From Podospora bellae-mahoneyi (taxonomy: Eukaryota > Ascomycota > Sordariomycetes > Sordariales > Podosporaceae), in contig NC_085881.1 of the NCBI RefSeq assembly GCF_035222275.1, positions 2,542,001 through 2,606,000 on the forward strand: a stretch of DNA of 64,000 bases. Reading direction: 5' to 3'. The position numbers were made by a program, and so were the translations under genes. Below, piece by piece: positions 32,456 through 44,921 of this stretch. The notes below the pieces were generated by a model. That model was not told the DNA's origin. It saw only the letters and a program-made list of their open reading frames with translations, and ran no database searches. Position 1 is the first letter of the stretch, and each line of letters opens with the position of its first letter.

Positions 32456-35400
32456 TCACTTCTTCACCCCCTGTTGCCGCTCCTGCTTACTCATAAACTC
32501 ATCAATCGGATTCTCCCTCTCCTCCACCGGCGGCGTAAACTGCCTACTCAACCGGCTCATGCTCGCCCTCCCAAACTCCGCCGAAGCCATCTTCCTCACC
32601 CCCGGCGGCCTCTGCTGCCCATTACCCCCCCTCCAACCAGGCGTCAACCCCCCCCCACCACCACCACCGCTCTCCAACCCCGGCCCAGGCGAACTCGCGC
32701 TCGTCACAGTCTTCAAGCTCGCCACATCCCCAAACCCAGGCTTCCTCCCTCCCCTCTCATCATCCCCCTCCTCCGCGTTCCCCCCAACCACAACCGTGCA
32801 ACTCTCCCCCTTCTCCAACCGATTAGCGTGCATCCCCAACACCTCCATCACACCCTCCATCGCCTCCATCTCCTGCGCCAGATCCTGATCCGTCGGCCAA
32901 AATGTCCTCTTCACCGCCGCAACCCCTAGCTCAAAAACGCATAGCGCAGACAGAGCAAGAAAGTGAACAATCCACCAGTACCCCTCCTTTCCGTACCCCG
33001 TCAAGAAGTTATCACCGACAATGTAAGGACCGAGCGACGGCTTAAAGATGACCGCCAACAAGATGTTCCACAGCCACCACCCAAAGATGGAGAGAAACAA
33101 CCCGACAAAGATGATTACGTTCCTGTTCCTCACTCGCAAAAAGAGCTTGAGGTTGATAAACACCACCGCCAGGGAGAAAGCCAGCGTGCCGACCGAGTAG
33201 AGGTCTGTCTCGACTGGGTAGGGCGCGAGAGTATAAAGGTAGTAAACGCAGTTGAAGATGATGACTGATTCCGTTATTCCCAACACCATCCAGTACAGCC
33301 AGAGCTTGAAATTAAAACCCTGAGATTTCTGACCAAAGGAGTAGAGTTCTGGAACGGCCAACAGGGTTTCAGCCGAGAGGTCCGTTTCGAGAATGCCGGG
33401 GAGGATGACGCAGAGAGAGGTGAACAGTGTGTTGAAGACGGCGAGGGAGGTGGACTCGAAGATGGAGGTGCCGGTATAGCCGTTGTAGTGCTGGTATTGA
33501 GCCTGGATGAGGTAAAAGACGATTTCTTTCCAAAAGGTGGCCAAAATGTACTTTCCCGTGCGGGCGTAGCACCAGCGGCCGTGGACAAACAGCAGGCGTG
33601 ACAAGAAGCGGAATTGGCCAATCGAGTAGTCAGAGATGCGGGCGGCTTGGGTGCCTTCGCGGCCGTTGATGCCGATGCCGAGATGGGCGCATTGAAGCAT
33701 GGCCACGTCATTGGCGCCGTCTCCGATGGCGAGGGTCACTGCTGAGGGAACTTGGCGGCGAATGCATTTGACCAGGTTAGCTTTCTGAGAGGGTGAGGCG
33801 CGGCAGCAGATGACCGAGTCGACGCGGGCAACAAGGTCGAAGAAGAGCAGACGAAGTTGGGGGTCGTCGTCGACTATGGTCAAGGTCTGTCCATCAATGA
33901 CCACCACTGAATGAGGAGCCATGCCTCGACTGACATCAGTCAAAGTAGCATTAATACGGTCCTGCAGATCGCCATGGCTGACGTCGAGAATGTAAACCTC
34001 AGAGAAGGGCTTGCAAATTCTGGCCGAGTGGGCGATGTTGATGGCAGTCTCGCGCTTGTCACCAGTCAACATCCAGACTTTGATGTTGGCTCGGCGGAGC
34101 TTGTCGATAGTCTCGGGGACACCCTGCTGGAGCTTGTCTTCAATCGCGGTCGCACCGGCCAGCTCGTAATCCTGCTCGATAATCTCGGCGGCATTCTCGA
34201 TCTGTTCCTGGCGATTGACAAGACTGGTGGTAGCCTCGAGATAGATCTCTTTCCACGCCTTGTACTCATCCTCTTCCAAGTAGCGGTAAGAGTACATCAG
34301 GGTCCGCAGGCCTTCGGTAGCAAAGTCATCAACATGCTGAAAGCACCGCTCAAAAACGGCACCCTCGTTCACAGCAAGTTGCTCGTCGACCATCCCATCC
34401 AAAGGATCAAACGCAGCTAACCGAGCAAGCTCCAAAGACCTGTTTCGCGCCATGGACTGGCGCGGAGTCTGATAGGCCTCTTCATTACCCGGCGCATCCA
34501 AGCCATCAGCTTCACGCCGAGCAAGCCAGTTGTCAAGACCTTCAGAAACCATCGACTTCCGCCAACTGCTCTTCCTGTCCAAGGCAAGCGATCTCCGCAT
34601 GAGATCCATGCTGCGACGCTGTGCCGCCACCGGGGTCTGCAAACTAGCACGTCGCTGAAAAGCCTTCTCTTGCTCGACACTCTTGCGCATGCTGGCCCTG
34701 CGCTCAACAGCAGTAGCAGTCTGCATAGCAAGAGTCCTCTGCTTCAGCCGAGGCAGGATCACACTGTCGGCACCCTTGGTAAAGACACAAATCCTGCCAT
34801 CCGGCATGCGAAGAACAATCGACATGCGCTTCCGCTTGCTGCTGAACTCAATCACGTCCAAGATCTGGCAAGTCTGTTCAGTGTCCGCGCCAGTCCCGTG
34901 CTCCATTCTAACAGTGACAGATTCCGTGGTTCTTTTGACGACAATGTATCCAAGCTGTGCAGCAGCCCTCACCAAAGCCAACTCATCGGGAGACGCAGCC
35001 TGATAATCGATCTTGCCGTTCTCGTCCTCCTCGGGAAGACAAGTGTGGCAAAGAGCCAAACAAAGGATGAACTGCCGGGCCTGCTGGGAAAAGGGCGTGT
35101 TGGGCTTCTTCTGAATGTAGTCAATCATCTCGTCCGTCCTCAGCTCAGGCTGAGCATTTGTCGGGCGAACAGACGACTTCCAACCAGAAAAGGAAGGCCG
35201 CTGGGACATGGAGGGTCGTCCAGATATGGAAGGGCGGCCGCCTTCAGGAGCAACATAGGACACGTCCATGTCGTGCAGCCATGCTGTGCCCGCCACACTC
35301 ATCTTGCGGAACTGCATCAGATTCTCAGTCAGAGTGCCCGTCTTGTCGGAAAAGACATAGCCCACACACCCCAGATCTTCCAAAATGGTCGTGGTGTTGA

Positions 35401-37426
35401 ATTTCGCGGGTGTGTCGTTGACCTCGTCGTACATCTCAACATCATGAAGCAGCAGAAGCTGACCCAGCTTCACCAACTCCAGCGAGACGTACATCGACAG
35501 CGGAATCAACGTGTTGAGCGCAATCAGCATTGAGATGAAGACGTGGCTCAGCTGAACTGTCTCTCCGGAGAGATAGAAAGCCCGCCACTCCTCATCCCTC
35601 CTCCACATGGTATACCCAGCCGTCAGACCGCCCGCAAGAACAAAAACAAAGACCACCAAAAGCAGCACAATCCGATTCAACGACCGCTGCATCTTTGGCG
35701 CCTTCGCCCTAACATTCTTGTTGGCGTTCATCCTAATCTTGCACTCCTCCCCGGTATTAATCACCAGCCCCGTCGCCTCCTTGGTATTCCTGAGCGTCGA
35801 ACCCCTATACACAACCTCATTCAACGTCAACGGCCTCGTCTCCCCACCCACCGTCACCCTCCCCTCATAATTATAAAGATCAATGTTCGGATCTTCCGAC
35901 ACGACCTCGGCCTCCACCGCGCCCATCCCCGCCACCGAAGCGCAATGCTTCGCCAGCAACGGGCTCGCCTGCTTGCTCTTCAAGTTCGTCTCCCCATCCA
36001 ACGCCATGGTCTCAATATACGCAATCCCGTTCTCGTTCGTCGCATGCAAAAGCACAATATCCGCCGGCACCGCATCATCCCTCTCCAACCGAATCACATC
36101 TCCCACCCTAATATCCTGCCACTCCGTCCTCACCCACTGACTCGGCTTCTCCTCCACCACCCCCCCTTCACTCTCCGTCCCCTTCAGCTCAAGCACAGTC
36201 GTCTCCCCCTCCTTCCCCTCCGTCTTCTTGCCCCCCCTAACCAAACGGCCCGGTAATCTCCCCTTCCTCCCTTGTCCTCCCCCAGCCGCCGCCTCGGGAT
36301 CCAAGACCCAAGCCCCGCTCCTATTCTCCCTCACGTCAAGCTTGTACCTCCTATAATCATCCCACCCTTCCTTCGCCATGCTCAAAGCGACAAAAGCCAA
36401 CAACGGCCCAATAGTCGTGTACGTCCCCGTCGTCGACAGACCCGGCACCATCTGCAGAATACCAATCACCAAAAAGTAAAAGTTCGCCAGCTTCTTAAAC
36501 TGGAAAAACAACTGTTTCGGCAAGAAGCTCCAGATGGTGTACCTGCTCGATCTAATCGCGTTGGACACATATGGCTTCCCCGTTCTCTCATCCTTGAACG
36601 GTTTCCTCCTTGCTCTTCCCGGGGACAGCAAAATGTGGCGACCGTCTTTGCTCGGAGGGATAGGTTTCTGGCGGAGGAGGGTTTCGAGGACGTATTTCTT
36701 GTAATAAGGGGCTGCGAACTTTTTTAACGAGTGCCATTGTTTACGGGTTGTTTGTCGGTGACGGGCTTTTTGGCGGGAGAGCCAGTTTAAAGGGACGGAA
36801 GTGTAGCTTGTTCGGGGTTCTCCGTCGTCGTCGTCGTCGTCGTCAGGTGTGGCTGAGGTTGCGGGAGCCATATTGTTCGAGGTGTTATTGTTGTTGTTGT
36901 CGTTGTTGTTGCTGTTGTCCAAGGCCAGCTGCCGGACGTCGGTGTTGCGCCTTTCGTCAAATGTTTGGCGGGGGCGGGTGAGGGAGATCCTTGACTCTTC
37001 TATGCGCGAGACGGTAGGGGCTCGGTAGGCACTTTGAGAGCTGGTGGAGATTCGCCCTGGTGGTAGCGGAGGGGAGAGGGTGCTGTTTTCCTGCGCGAGC
37101 TGTGTTGGTGACGGGCCGAGTTGTTGCGATGATTCGATTTTGTACAGTCCTGTTCTGACTCTAAGCGCTGGTGGCGGTCGTCGTGAACTGCTGCTGTCCA
37201 AGGAGTGACGAGCTCGAGGAAGACCACTGGCGAGAGTTGGGGGGGAGCTCAGGGATGGTCTCGTGGGCGTGTTTGTACCGCTGCGAGAAGACGGCTCGCG
37301 AGGCTCAGGCAGGGAGATTTGCGGGACACTGGGCGAAGTAGGCGTGGGTTGCGAGGTCTGTAACTCGATTTGCTCAAGCCTCGTCCTGAGCGCCTCTGCG
37401 GCGTCATGGTGGCTCCCTGGCGCCAT
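32456..37426 (-). CDS. dnf3: P4-ATPase phospholipid flippase, Dnf3 type
   Basis: Single uninterrupted exon of 1656 residues. P4-ATPases flip aminophospholipids to the cytosolic leaflet. Catalytic marks are DGETNLKS (actuator domain, about residue 474), DKTGTLTENLMQFRKMS (phosphorylated Asp near 693), KGADS, LTGDKRETAINIA (about 1120) and GDGANDVAML (about 1232). Ten membrane helices are expected: two before and two after the actuator, six at the C-terminus. The N-terminal 230 residues are disordered, Ser/Pro-rich, with Asn and Asp runs coded by GTT and GTC repeats near 36824-36916. A long, Arg/Ser-rich insertion in the nucleotide domain (about residues 900-1010) and the overall length fit the Dnf3 class better than Dnf1/2, Drs2 or Neo1. 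The symbol is a family-level choice. Confidence 0.9.
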   Translation of the reverse strand: MAPGSHHDAAEALRTRLEQIELQTSQPTPTSPSVPQISLPEPREPSSRSGTNTPTRPSLSSPPTLASGLPRARHSLDSSSSRRPPPALRVRTGLYKIESSQQLGPSPTQLAQENSTLSPPLPPGRISTSSQSAYRAPTVSRIEESRISLTRPRQTFDERRNTDVRQLALDNSNNNDNNNNNTSNNMAPATSATPDDDDDDDGEPRTSYTSVPLNWLSRQKARHRQTTRKQWHSLKKFAAPYYKKYVLETLLRQKPIPPSKDGRHILLSPGRARRKPFKDERTGKPYVSNAIRSSRYTIWSFLPKQLFFQFKKLANFYFLVIGILQMVPGLSTTGTYTTIGPLLAFVALSMAKEGWDDYRRYKLDVRENRSGAWVLDPEAAAGGGQGRKGRLPGRLVRGGKKTEGKEGETTVLELKGTESEGGVVEEKPSQWVRTEWQDIRVGDVIRLERDDAVPADIVLLHATNENGIAYIETMALDGETNLKSKQASPLLAKHCASVAGMGAVEAEVVSEDPNIDLYNYEGRVTVGGETRPLTLNEVVYRGSTLRNTKEATGLVINTGEECKIRMNANKNVRAKAPKMQRSLNRIVLLLVVFVFVLAGGLTAGYTMWRRDEEWRAFYLSGETVQLSHVFISMLIALNTLIPLSMYVSLELVKLGQLLLLHDVEMYDEVNDTPAKFNTTTILEDLGCVGYVFSDKTGTLTENLMQFRKMSVAGTAWLHDMDVSYVAPEGGRPSISGRPSMSQRPSFSGWKSSVRPTNAQPELRTDEMIDYIQKKPNTPFSQQARQFILCLALCHTCLPEEDENGKIDYQAASPDELALVRAAAQLGYIVVKRTTESVTVRMEHGTGADTEQTCQILDVIEFSSKRKRMSIVLRMPDGRICVFTKGADSVILPRLKQRTLAMQTATAVERRASMRKSVEQEKAFQRRASLQTPVAAQRRSMDLMRRSLALDRKSSWRKSMVSEGLDNWLARREADGLDAPGNEEAYQTPRQSMARNRSLELARLAAFDPLDGMVDEQLAVNEGAVFERCFQHVDDFATEGLRTLMYSYRYLEEDEYKAWKEIYLEATTSLVNRQEQIENAAEIIEQDYELAGATAIEDKLQQGVPETIDKLRRANIKVWMLTGDKRETAINIAHSARICKPFSEVYILDVSHGDLQDRINATLTDVSRGMAPHSVVVIDGQTLTIVDDDPQLRLLFFDLVARVDSVICCRASPSQKANLVKCIRRQVPSAVTLAIGDGANDVAMLQCAHLGIGINGREGTQAARISDYSIGQFRFLSRLLFVHGRWCYARTGKYILATFWKEIVFYLIQAQYQHYNGYTGTSIFESTSLAVFNTLFTSLCVILPGILETDLSAETLLAVPELYSFGQKSQGFNFKLWLYWMVLGITESVIIFNCVYYLYTLAPYPVETDLYSVGTLAFSLAVVFINLKLFLRVRNRNVIIFVGLFLSIFGWWLWNILLAVIFKPSLGPYIVGDNFLTGYGKEGYWWIVHFLALSALCVFELGVAAVKRTFWPTDQDLAQEMEAMEGVMEVLGMHANRLEKGESCTVVVGGNAEEGDDERGGRKPGFGDVASLKTVTSASSPGPGLESGGGGGGGLTPGWRGGNGQQRPPGVRKMASAEFGRASMSRLSRQFTPPVEERENPIDEFMSKQERQQGVKK

Positions 37427-40190
37427 GCCACCGAAATAGTGCTAGAGCTGACGAACGACCTGCGCGCGCAAAAGACAAAGGGCTCGGTGGAACAAAGGGA
37501 TTGGGGGAGGATGAGGTGGGTGGGATGGCGGCGTGTCAAGGTGCGGCTGGCATGACCCGATTGGTGGTGTCCTTGCTTGTCTAGGACAAAGGGAGGTGGG
37601 AGGATGCTGTGGTATGGCAAGGAAAAACGTGTTGCAAGCAGTGAGGCCAAAAAGAGAAAAGAGAGCAAGTGTGACGCTCGGTAGAAAGCTGGGAACACCT
37701 CGATGTATGCTTGGCGGCTGAAATGCTTGAAGTCCGATATGCAAGGATCCCGGCTGCTTCTGTCGGTCCCACGTTTGTCGCAACCCCCCCCTGCGCCGAG
37801 TTGTGTGTTGTGGCTGTGATAATCAGATGGGTCCAGAAGTCAACCCAGAACAAGACAAAGCCCGATCCTAGAATCCACAGCCTGACGTTCTCGCCGTCTG
37901 TCGTAGTGATAATGTTGAGAAAGTGTTGCAAAACACTGTCTACAAGAACAGGTGGCCTGTGCAAGTGATTGGATAGGAATGCAACCGGCCGGAAACAAGT
38001 CCTCGACACACCACCATTCATCAAATCAAGAAAATAAAAAGTTGGCAAGTCCAGACACCGCCGAGCTCCTCTTCCAAGTCCGCACCGCAACAAGAAACCC
38101 CACTAGATCATCGTCCGCGCAACACTCATATCCACCATCCGGCCAGCTCGCCATCATCGTCCGGCCCCGTTCTGTTATCAATCGCTCTCCTCTGTTCCAC
38201 CCCGTCCGGCCTTTTCTAAAACCCCGTCTCTCCTACCCAGCATATGCAAAGAAAGTCTACGACACGGTTCCAACTCCCACCGCTCATTCTGGGAATACAC
38301 CTCCGGTTAAACCTCTTGGCTGATCCGTACACACAACACAAAGTGGCACCCCCCATGCCACCCCCAACCCCGGTATCCATTCACCGCATTCGAGTTGCCT
38401 GTTTGAGCTCCCGTATAAAACCACCACCTGACCCCAACAACGCCACACCACATCTTGGATTGCGGTGTGTGGTGTGTGTAGTGTGGACCCCTATCCTTAT
38501 TTTCCAAGTCTGAAGCTGCAGCGAGTGACAGGCACCACCTGTCATATCAACGACATGCAATCGTGTCCATGGCTCTGGAACCTTAAAGATGACAGTTTGG
38601 ACAGGTTTGACAGTAACAAGTTTAAACCTCCCGGCTGTGCATTCACTCCCAATCTAGCACCCGTTGCTAAATCCAACCTGACATCCATCAAACCTGTCAG
38701 AGACTGGCCTAGAACCCAACCCTATATAGTACCTTACCTACATAGCAGCGGCAGGCAAAAAACAACTAAAAAATGACCTTACATCAGATCTCTCACTTCA
38801 TGCAAAGGGGGGCACTGTGTCTCCCCTCCCCTTTCCATCCGGGCTCCAACAGCTCTGCTGTGCCCCAAATTATGCAACCCGAGAAAGCTTGTCCAGCCTT
38901 ACTCATCACCACCATCTTTTCCCTTTCCCTCTGCCTTTCCACCAGGCAAAAAGACATCACCAGCTGGCTGGCGACACGCGAATGCAACGGCGCGATTTTA
39001 TTTCTTGGCCCCTCCATCCTCTCCCGTTGTTCCAGAGCCAGCGCATGCGCAACTCATCCGAGCGGCTCGCTGCAGGTCATCTGCATCTCATCCCGTCTCC
39101 TCCGAGCACTGCTTGGACTCGAGGGATGGGAGCTTCCGTGGTAGGGCCTTCACGAAGCTTACCCTCCTCCCCAACCTAACCCCACACTTATCAGCCCTAT
39201 CCACTGCTGTCAAAGCGTAGCCTTCATCACGTAATGCCGTTCCTATCTACCTTGTAATCGTGAGATCTTGTTAGACCTATGATCCATTCACATGGAAAGA
39301 GCACAAAGTCAGTGGTATTGTGTTTTCAATTAGGATCCTGCCATGAAGTCATAACCTAACACCCCACAGCACCAAAATAGCAGCTGAATAGCAACAAAGT
39401 GGCGAGTCCATTCCTATATGTATGCACACCACTCCGGAAATTCTCTCTCTTACTCCATCCATCGAGACTTCTTTCACCCCTTCTCTCCTCTCCCCTTCAG
39501 TCCCCGGCCCGGCCTCTGGTCCTGCTCTGTCTCTTTTCCTCTCTTGATCCCGCCATTTTGCTATCGGCGCCTTCCCAAATCAACTCCCTGTTCCCGAATC
39601 CGCCTTCCCAGTTATACGCAGCGCAAGAAAAAGCCCCAGTATTAGAACCTCGGTACCAGATAAATCAGCCTCCTGGGCCTCGCCATTCATCGCTTTTCTC
39701 GGAGCCCACCAGGTTGTTTTCCTGGCAGACCACGAGCTCAAAGAAAACAAGAAAAATATCGGAATAAATAACGAAAAAGGGAATAGTTATTAAAGCCTTT
39801 CCCAGGACCGCCGCAAGACGCAAAAGTCCTCGGAGTATCGAAATTTGATGGACGAAGAAAATAATCCGCAAATCAACATGACGAAAACGCAACGAAGTGG
39901 GATGCCAAACGAAATGTGAAAAAGTCCGGAACCGCTGTGCCAGACGAGCACGAAGAGTGGGTATCGTCATGCAAAGTCGTGGCTAAATGATGAAATGGGA
40001 CAAGAATGAAATTCAAATAGATTTCGATGGTGGGGGGTCGAGTTTGGCAGTGTAGATCGGAGATGAGTGAAATATGTCGTGAACTTTTGGTGTGTTGGAA
40101 GCTAGGTAAGATAACCACGAAAGCTCCCTGGTATGTACAACGAAAATCCTCTCAAAACGCCGCAGAAAAAGCCGAACCGAAAACCGTTTC
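37427..40190. other. Long intergenic region between flippase and homeobox genes
   Basis: 2.8 kb containing the flippase promoter and the homeobox 3' region. Open frames here lack domain features or biased codon use. Pyrimidine-rich tracts occur around 39440-39560. No gene supported. Confidence 0.5.
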
Positions 40191-42134
40191 CTATTGGGCC
40201 TGGACGCTTTCTGGCGACAGAGAAGCCGGATCCACGTCGTAATGTTTGAGATCCATGTACTGGTTCAGCTCTATCTCGCTCTGGCTCTGCTCCATGAAGG
40301 GCGAATGTGGGTGAAGCGGCAACGTCATGGTGTGCTTGTTGCCTGGGTACATGTCATTCATACTGCCGTCATCGGAAATGGCCGAACCATCGCACATTGG
40401 CGGCATCGACATGGGAGGAGATTCGCCGACAATGGCCGGGTCGGGATGGTTGAATGAGAGCGGCGAGATGGAAGGCGGAGGAACACCCAGGCTGGCAGGA
40501 TTCACCATGGGCGAGAAAGTACCGCTATATGGCGTGAAGCTGCCAGCAGGAAGACCGTTGGGCTCTGGAGCTTGCGAGGCAAAGTAGTTGGGGCTCGAGA
40601 ACTCTGATGGCGAGGGGGCTGTTGTCGCGGAGAGAGGATACTGGCGCATGTCCAGACTGCCGAAACCAGCACGGGTGTCGATCCGCAGATTTGGCCCGAT
40701 CGGACCAAGCATGTTGGGCTGCTGGGGAATTGGGCTGAAGATGTGTGGATTCTGCGTGTGTGGCTGGCCCTCTGGCTGAGTGATGTGGAAGCTCGGGGGG
40801 TTTTGCAAAAGCTGCATGGTCTGGAAGTCGATGGGACCTGGCACACTGCGACTACGCTGTCTCTTGTGGCCTGGCCCACGCATCATCATGGTGTGATGTT
40901 GAGCAGCAATTCCCCACTGGGTTTCCTGGAACATGCCCACATGCGGCTGAGCAAAGTTTGGCTGAGAAGAGGGTCTGGCTTGGGGTGACACGGGGGCAGA
41001 CATGGAGAGCGTGTGGAGCTGGTCAAACATCGGGGGAGGAGGAGGCGGCGCGGTATGACGGTGCATGAACGACTCCAGGCTGACCAATTTGGCCAATTGA
41101 CCGCTCAAAGCCTTGGGGTTACCACCGAGGTGGTGGGTCATGCAGCGAGAAGCTTGCAGGTCTTCAGTGAAGTCATTCACCTGGATGAAGGTCGAGGTGG
41201 TCGCCGAATCCATGTAGAAGAAGGGAGCCTCGAGCAGCTCAATCGTGATTCCAGCGTGGTGATCATCCGAGTTGTTGAGGTAGATGTTCTTGATGTAGGA
41301 GAATGGGTACTCGATCTTGTAGCCAGCCTGCTCGTTGTTGATGTAGTAGGTCATGGTGCACTTGTCAGGGGAGTAGAAAACGATGAGATCCATCGCATTC
41401 TGCCCAACACGGGTCCATCTTCCGATGGTGAGCGAGCGGCAGTTGAGATGATGAATCACTGAAAGCAATCAGTCAGCTCACGTACTTGGCTATGCCGAAT
41501 TAGAAAAACAACTTACAAACTTTGCCCTGGCCACCCTGCTCGGCGCCCATCATGCCCTGGTGTCCATAGGGGAACGGACCCGGGCGACCGAAGAAGCCAG
41601 GGATGCTCTTTCCGGATTCCATGGCTTGCATGGCAAGATATTGGCGCATAGATTCAGGAATCATGGTATCCAACTCCTCGCCGCTTTCGAGGCTCTTCTT
41701 TGCGAGCATCTTGATTTTGGCACGTCTTTGTGAGTGGTTAGCGAAGATTCGAACTATCGACAAAACACACACAAAACTTACCGGTTCTGGAACCAGATCT
41801 GAACAGACCTCTCGGTCATGTTGATTTCCTCCGCTATCCTCTCACGAACGGTAGCTGTGGGTGTGGGATTCTTGTTGAACTCAATCTCGAGCGTGGTTAA
41901 TTGATCTTGAGTGGCACGCTGTCGTTTTTGGTTCTTCTGCTGCTGGGTGAGAGTGCTCTTGCGGGGCGGGCGCCGCGAAGCGCTTTGCCCGGGCTTCGTC
42001 TCCATCTTCATGTCCTTGGTGGGAGTGGTGGCATTAGATGCTGGCAATGAGGATTTGGTGGAGCATGGCGAAGTCGAGAGCTGAGGAGTGTGGAGGGTCA
42101 GGCCCTCCTCTTGCTTGACCACGTCGGTAGCCAT
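40191..42134 (-). CDS. Homeobox transcription factor
   Basis: Exons 42134-41782, 41725-41517 and 41458-40191 give 609 residues. Introns are GTAAGT...CAAAG and GTAAGT...TTCAG. The first intron splits the homeodomain after WFQNR, and splicing restores WFQNRRAKIK. The homeodomain spans about residues 68-122, with Trp114, Phe115 and Asn117 as the invariant recognition-helix residues. A conserved-looking region follows: [20 protein letters not shown] and [17 protein letters not shown]. The rest is Pro/Ser/Gln-rich with a short conserved C-terminal motif ([20 protein letters not shown]). Fungal homologues of this type (Pah1, Kal-1, Htf1/Hox2, Hoy1 relatives) control hyphal growth, conidiation or fruiting; which orthologue this is cannot be decided here. 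The frame extends upstream only to a TTG, so the ATG at 42134 is the start. Confidence 0.9.
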
Positions 42135-44885
42135 TTCGGGCCCGGTGATCTTGCTGAATTCTTCTTTTTGTGTTGTTTTATCGTCCAAGGGGTATCACCA
42201 ATTAATAAGGGTAAATAAAATGTCGCGATTAGGCAACGGTCGCGGTGATGTCGTCCAGATTCAATTCCACCTAGATTGTTGCGCAGATATCACTCCGCCT
42301 AGGCGGATGTGTCGAGATGGGTGCGATGTTTTTCAAATCGTAGCTCGGTTGTCTGGTAGGGAGGTAAGTGTAGATTGTTGTCGCGACTCGACAAATAAAT
42401 GCTGGAAAACTATGATGGGAAAAAAGCAGTTTGCAAAGGAGCGTCGGTCCCGAACCAAGAAGCTGGAGCAGGAGAAGGTGGTAATAATAATATGCGATCG
42501 CGTTAGGTCGTAGGTAGTAGTAGTACTAGTCAGTCGGCGGCGATGATCGAGATCGTCGTCGGCGAGGGCGAGGGCGAGGGCTAGGGCTATGGTGTTGGGG
42601 CTGCGTAGGCAAAAATGGGACCCGGAAGGAGTGAACGGGTCGCAATACAATTGAATTAGTTTATTCTAAAGAGAGTGACTGTGGTGAGAAGCAAAGCAAG
42701 AAGTGGGGGGGGAAGGAGGGAAGGAGGAAAGGATGGGCTGCCGAGCGAGCGACGTGGTGATGTGGACGATTGAGGTTGACAAAAAGAGAGACTGGGGGAA
42801 AAAACAGCAGCACGGGGACATGGGGCTTCAAGAAGGAAAAGCAAAAAAAGCGAGGGAAGAGAGAGAGGCCCAGCGTCCCACTCCCACGCACTGGGCGGGT
42901 CTGGCGGCCCATCGCCCGTCAAGCGCTCCCCAGAGCGACTGTCCAGCCAATCGCGGGACACCAGCTGCAGCCGTACAGTGCGCGCGCCAACTGTGCACCC
43001 ACCGCACCACAAACCAAGAGCTCACTCACACCCATCATCGGACCTGATGAGGGTGACCACACCTACAACACCCACCCACGCCGCATCCAAGTGCCAGGGC
43101 ATTCTAGTGTACTACTTCTTAGGTCCGGTATGTTTCGTTATTTTCGTTTCTCTGAATCCAAGATAACTGTTCAGTCCACAGCAAGAAAAAGCCTGCTCGC
43201 TTCTCGGTGCCAGGGCCTTTACTGTTGTATGTATGCAGAGCAGTGAAACAAGTGCGACACGACTTGGACCAGCTTCTCCGCATCCCCCCATCCGTACCTG
43301 ACGCGAAGCCAGCGGCACCCACCAGGCACTACGGATGCCTCGACAGCTGACCAGCTCCGAGTGTTTGCCTCAGTGTCTAGGGTTCCGTTTATCAGCCCCT
43401 TTCACCACACTCAATTCTCACTGGTTTCCTGGTCTGGGCTCTGCAAAGGGCGTTCTGGCACCCCAACGTGCCCAAGTAGGCATGGCCAGCATGGTGGCCT
43501 GGTCTTGATAGGGGTCGTTCTGCCCCCCAGGTGCCCAGCAACCCGAGCCTCGATTCCGATATTCTACACTCTGGGCCGCTCCAGGCACATCGCCGCTCTG
43601 CCGGGACATTTACGATGAGCTACCTCTGCCTCCCACGTAAGGGACACATCGAGAGCTGTGTGTGCTTGCTGCCGTTCGTCACACAGCGATCCGCAGACAC
43701 GACTCGAGTCACCAAACACTGCAACCCGATGTGAAGCTCGTGAACCACAACCCCGCCAGTCCCTTGCTGCTGCCCACAGTTTGGCGGGTCCTGCGGGTGT
43801 TGGTGCGTGGCCAGAGCATTTCTCAACGGCGCACTCTGACCACCTCTCACCACGCTTGTCCTCTTTGGTCTCAACCCGACAAAGAGTTCACGACTCAATG
43901 AACAAACACAACTTTCGCTGGAATACCGGGCTCAGGGCCGTTGTTGGTTGCCGATATCTTCTTGAGGTCCCAGAAACATCATTCCCGACCGAGAGACCCA
44001 TTTCAAGACAACCTGCTGGAAATCTGTCGGTGTTCACTTCAAGAGGTTCGGCGCAACAGGTGGACCAATCACAACCTTTCTGTTCCACACTTGCAGTTGG
44101 GGGTTAGGAAAAGGGGAAACAGTGACCAGCACCACGCCAAGTCGCGATCCCGTACACAGTGCGTCTGTCGGGCAGCGAGCAGCAGCGCATCGTGGAGCTT
44201 TTCGGGGCCTGACCGGCCATCCGGCACTGGCCCTAGAAAGGACGGCCAAAGTCCCCGGTGGTGATCATATCAGAACCACGGAAACAAGGATCTGATAACC
44301 TCCACTAGGTACAGTTCTGATACGAATATCTATGGAGGAGCTCGACGGATAGTCCATGGCAACAGCCGTGTACAAGAGTCTCCTGTGCTTCATACTTCGA
44401 CTGCCCCCCACTTGGTTCGGCCGGTGGTGCTTTTTTCCTGATGTTTGCAGAGCATCGCCACCGCCTGTGGCACAATGCATCTGCTGTTCCTGCAGAAGCG
44501 CAGTGTTTCCCTCGACACTGTGTGCCAACCTGCCGTGTTCCTGCGTTAGTGTTGCTGTTCCTGCGGCGCCGGCGTCAGCAGCAGCACTCCTTTTTGTGTG
44601 CAGTAGGACGGAGAATCCCACGAGTAGGTAGACGCTCGATTCGGCAGGAGTGTGGTTTGCGTCTCCCTTCGGTCGCGATGCATCGGATTGTGTGGACCAT
44701 TGAGAAACAACGCACAGCAGAACACCCTCAAGCCGTACTGACGGTCCCGTTCGACCTGCCTCACGAGTTATGGACCGACCTGTAGGTACGGACATCTGAC
44801 CAAATCGTCTCAAACCACCGGCGTACTAGGTCTGAGATTCTGACAGTCTGGCGTCTTATCCGACGGATGACAGGTAGGTACAGTA

Positions 44886-44921
44886 GTTCCCCTCCCAAAG
44901 AGGGGTTTTCAAGAGGGGAAC
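44886..44921. repeat. Short inverted repeat
   Basis: GTTCCCCTC at 44886-44894 pairs with GAGGGGAAC at 44913-44921; loop of 18 nt. No nearby gene end, so a role as terminator is not supported. Confidence 0.5.

Noticed and set aside
37581-38093. 170-codon minus-strand open frame upstream of the flippase gene
   Set aside because: No domain, mixed composition, and located in the flippase promoter/leader.
42135-42188. N-terminal extension of the homeobox protein to 42188
   Set aside because: The first codon there is TTG, not ATG; the first ATG in frame is at 42134.
44289-44298. Second Sre-type GATA 10-mer
   Set aside because: Deep in a gene-poor region with no iron-related gene nearby; a chance match is likely.
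43658-44813. Open frames of 149 (plus) and 182 (minus) codons
   Set aside because: No recognisable motifs, no consistent codon preference, and they overlap frames of equal quality on the other strand.
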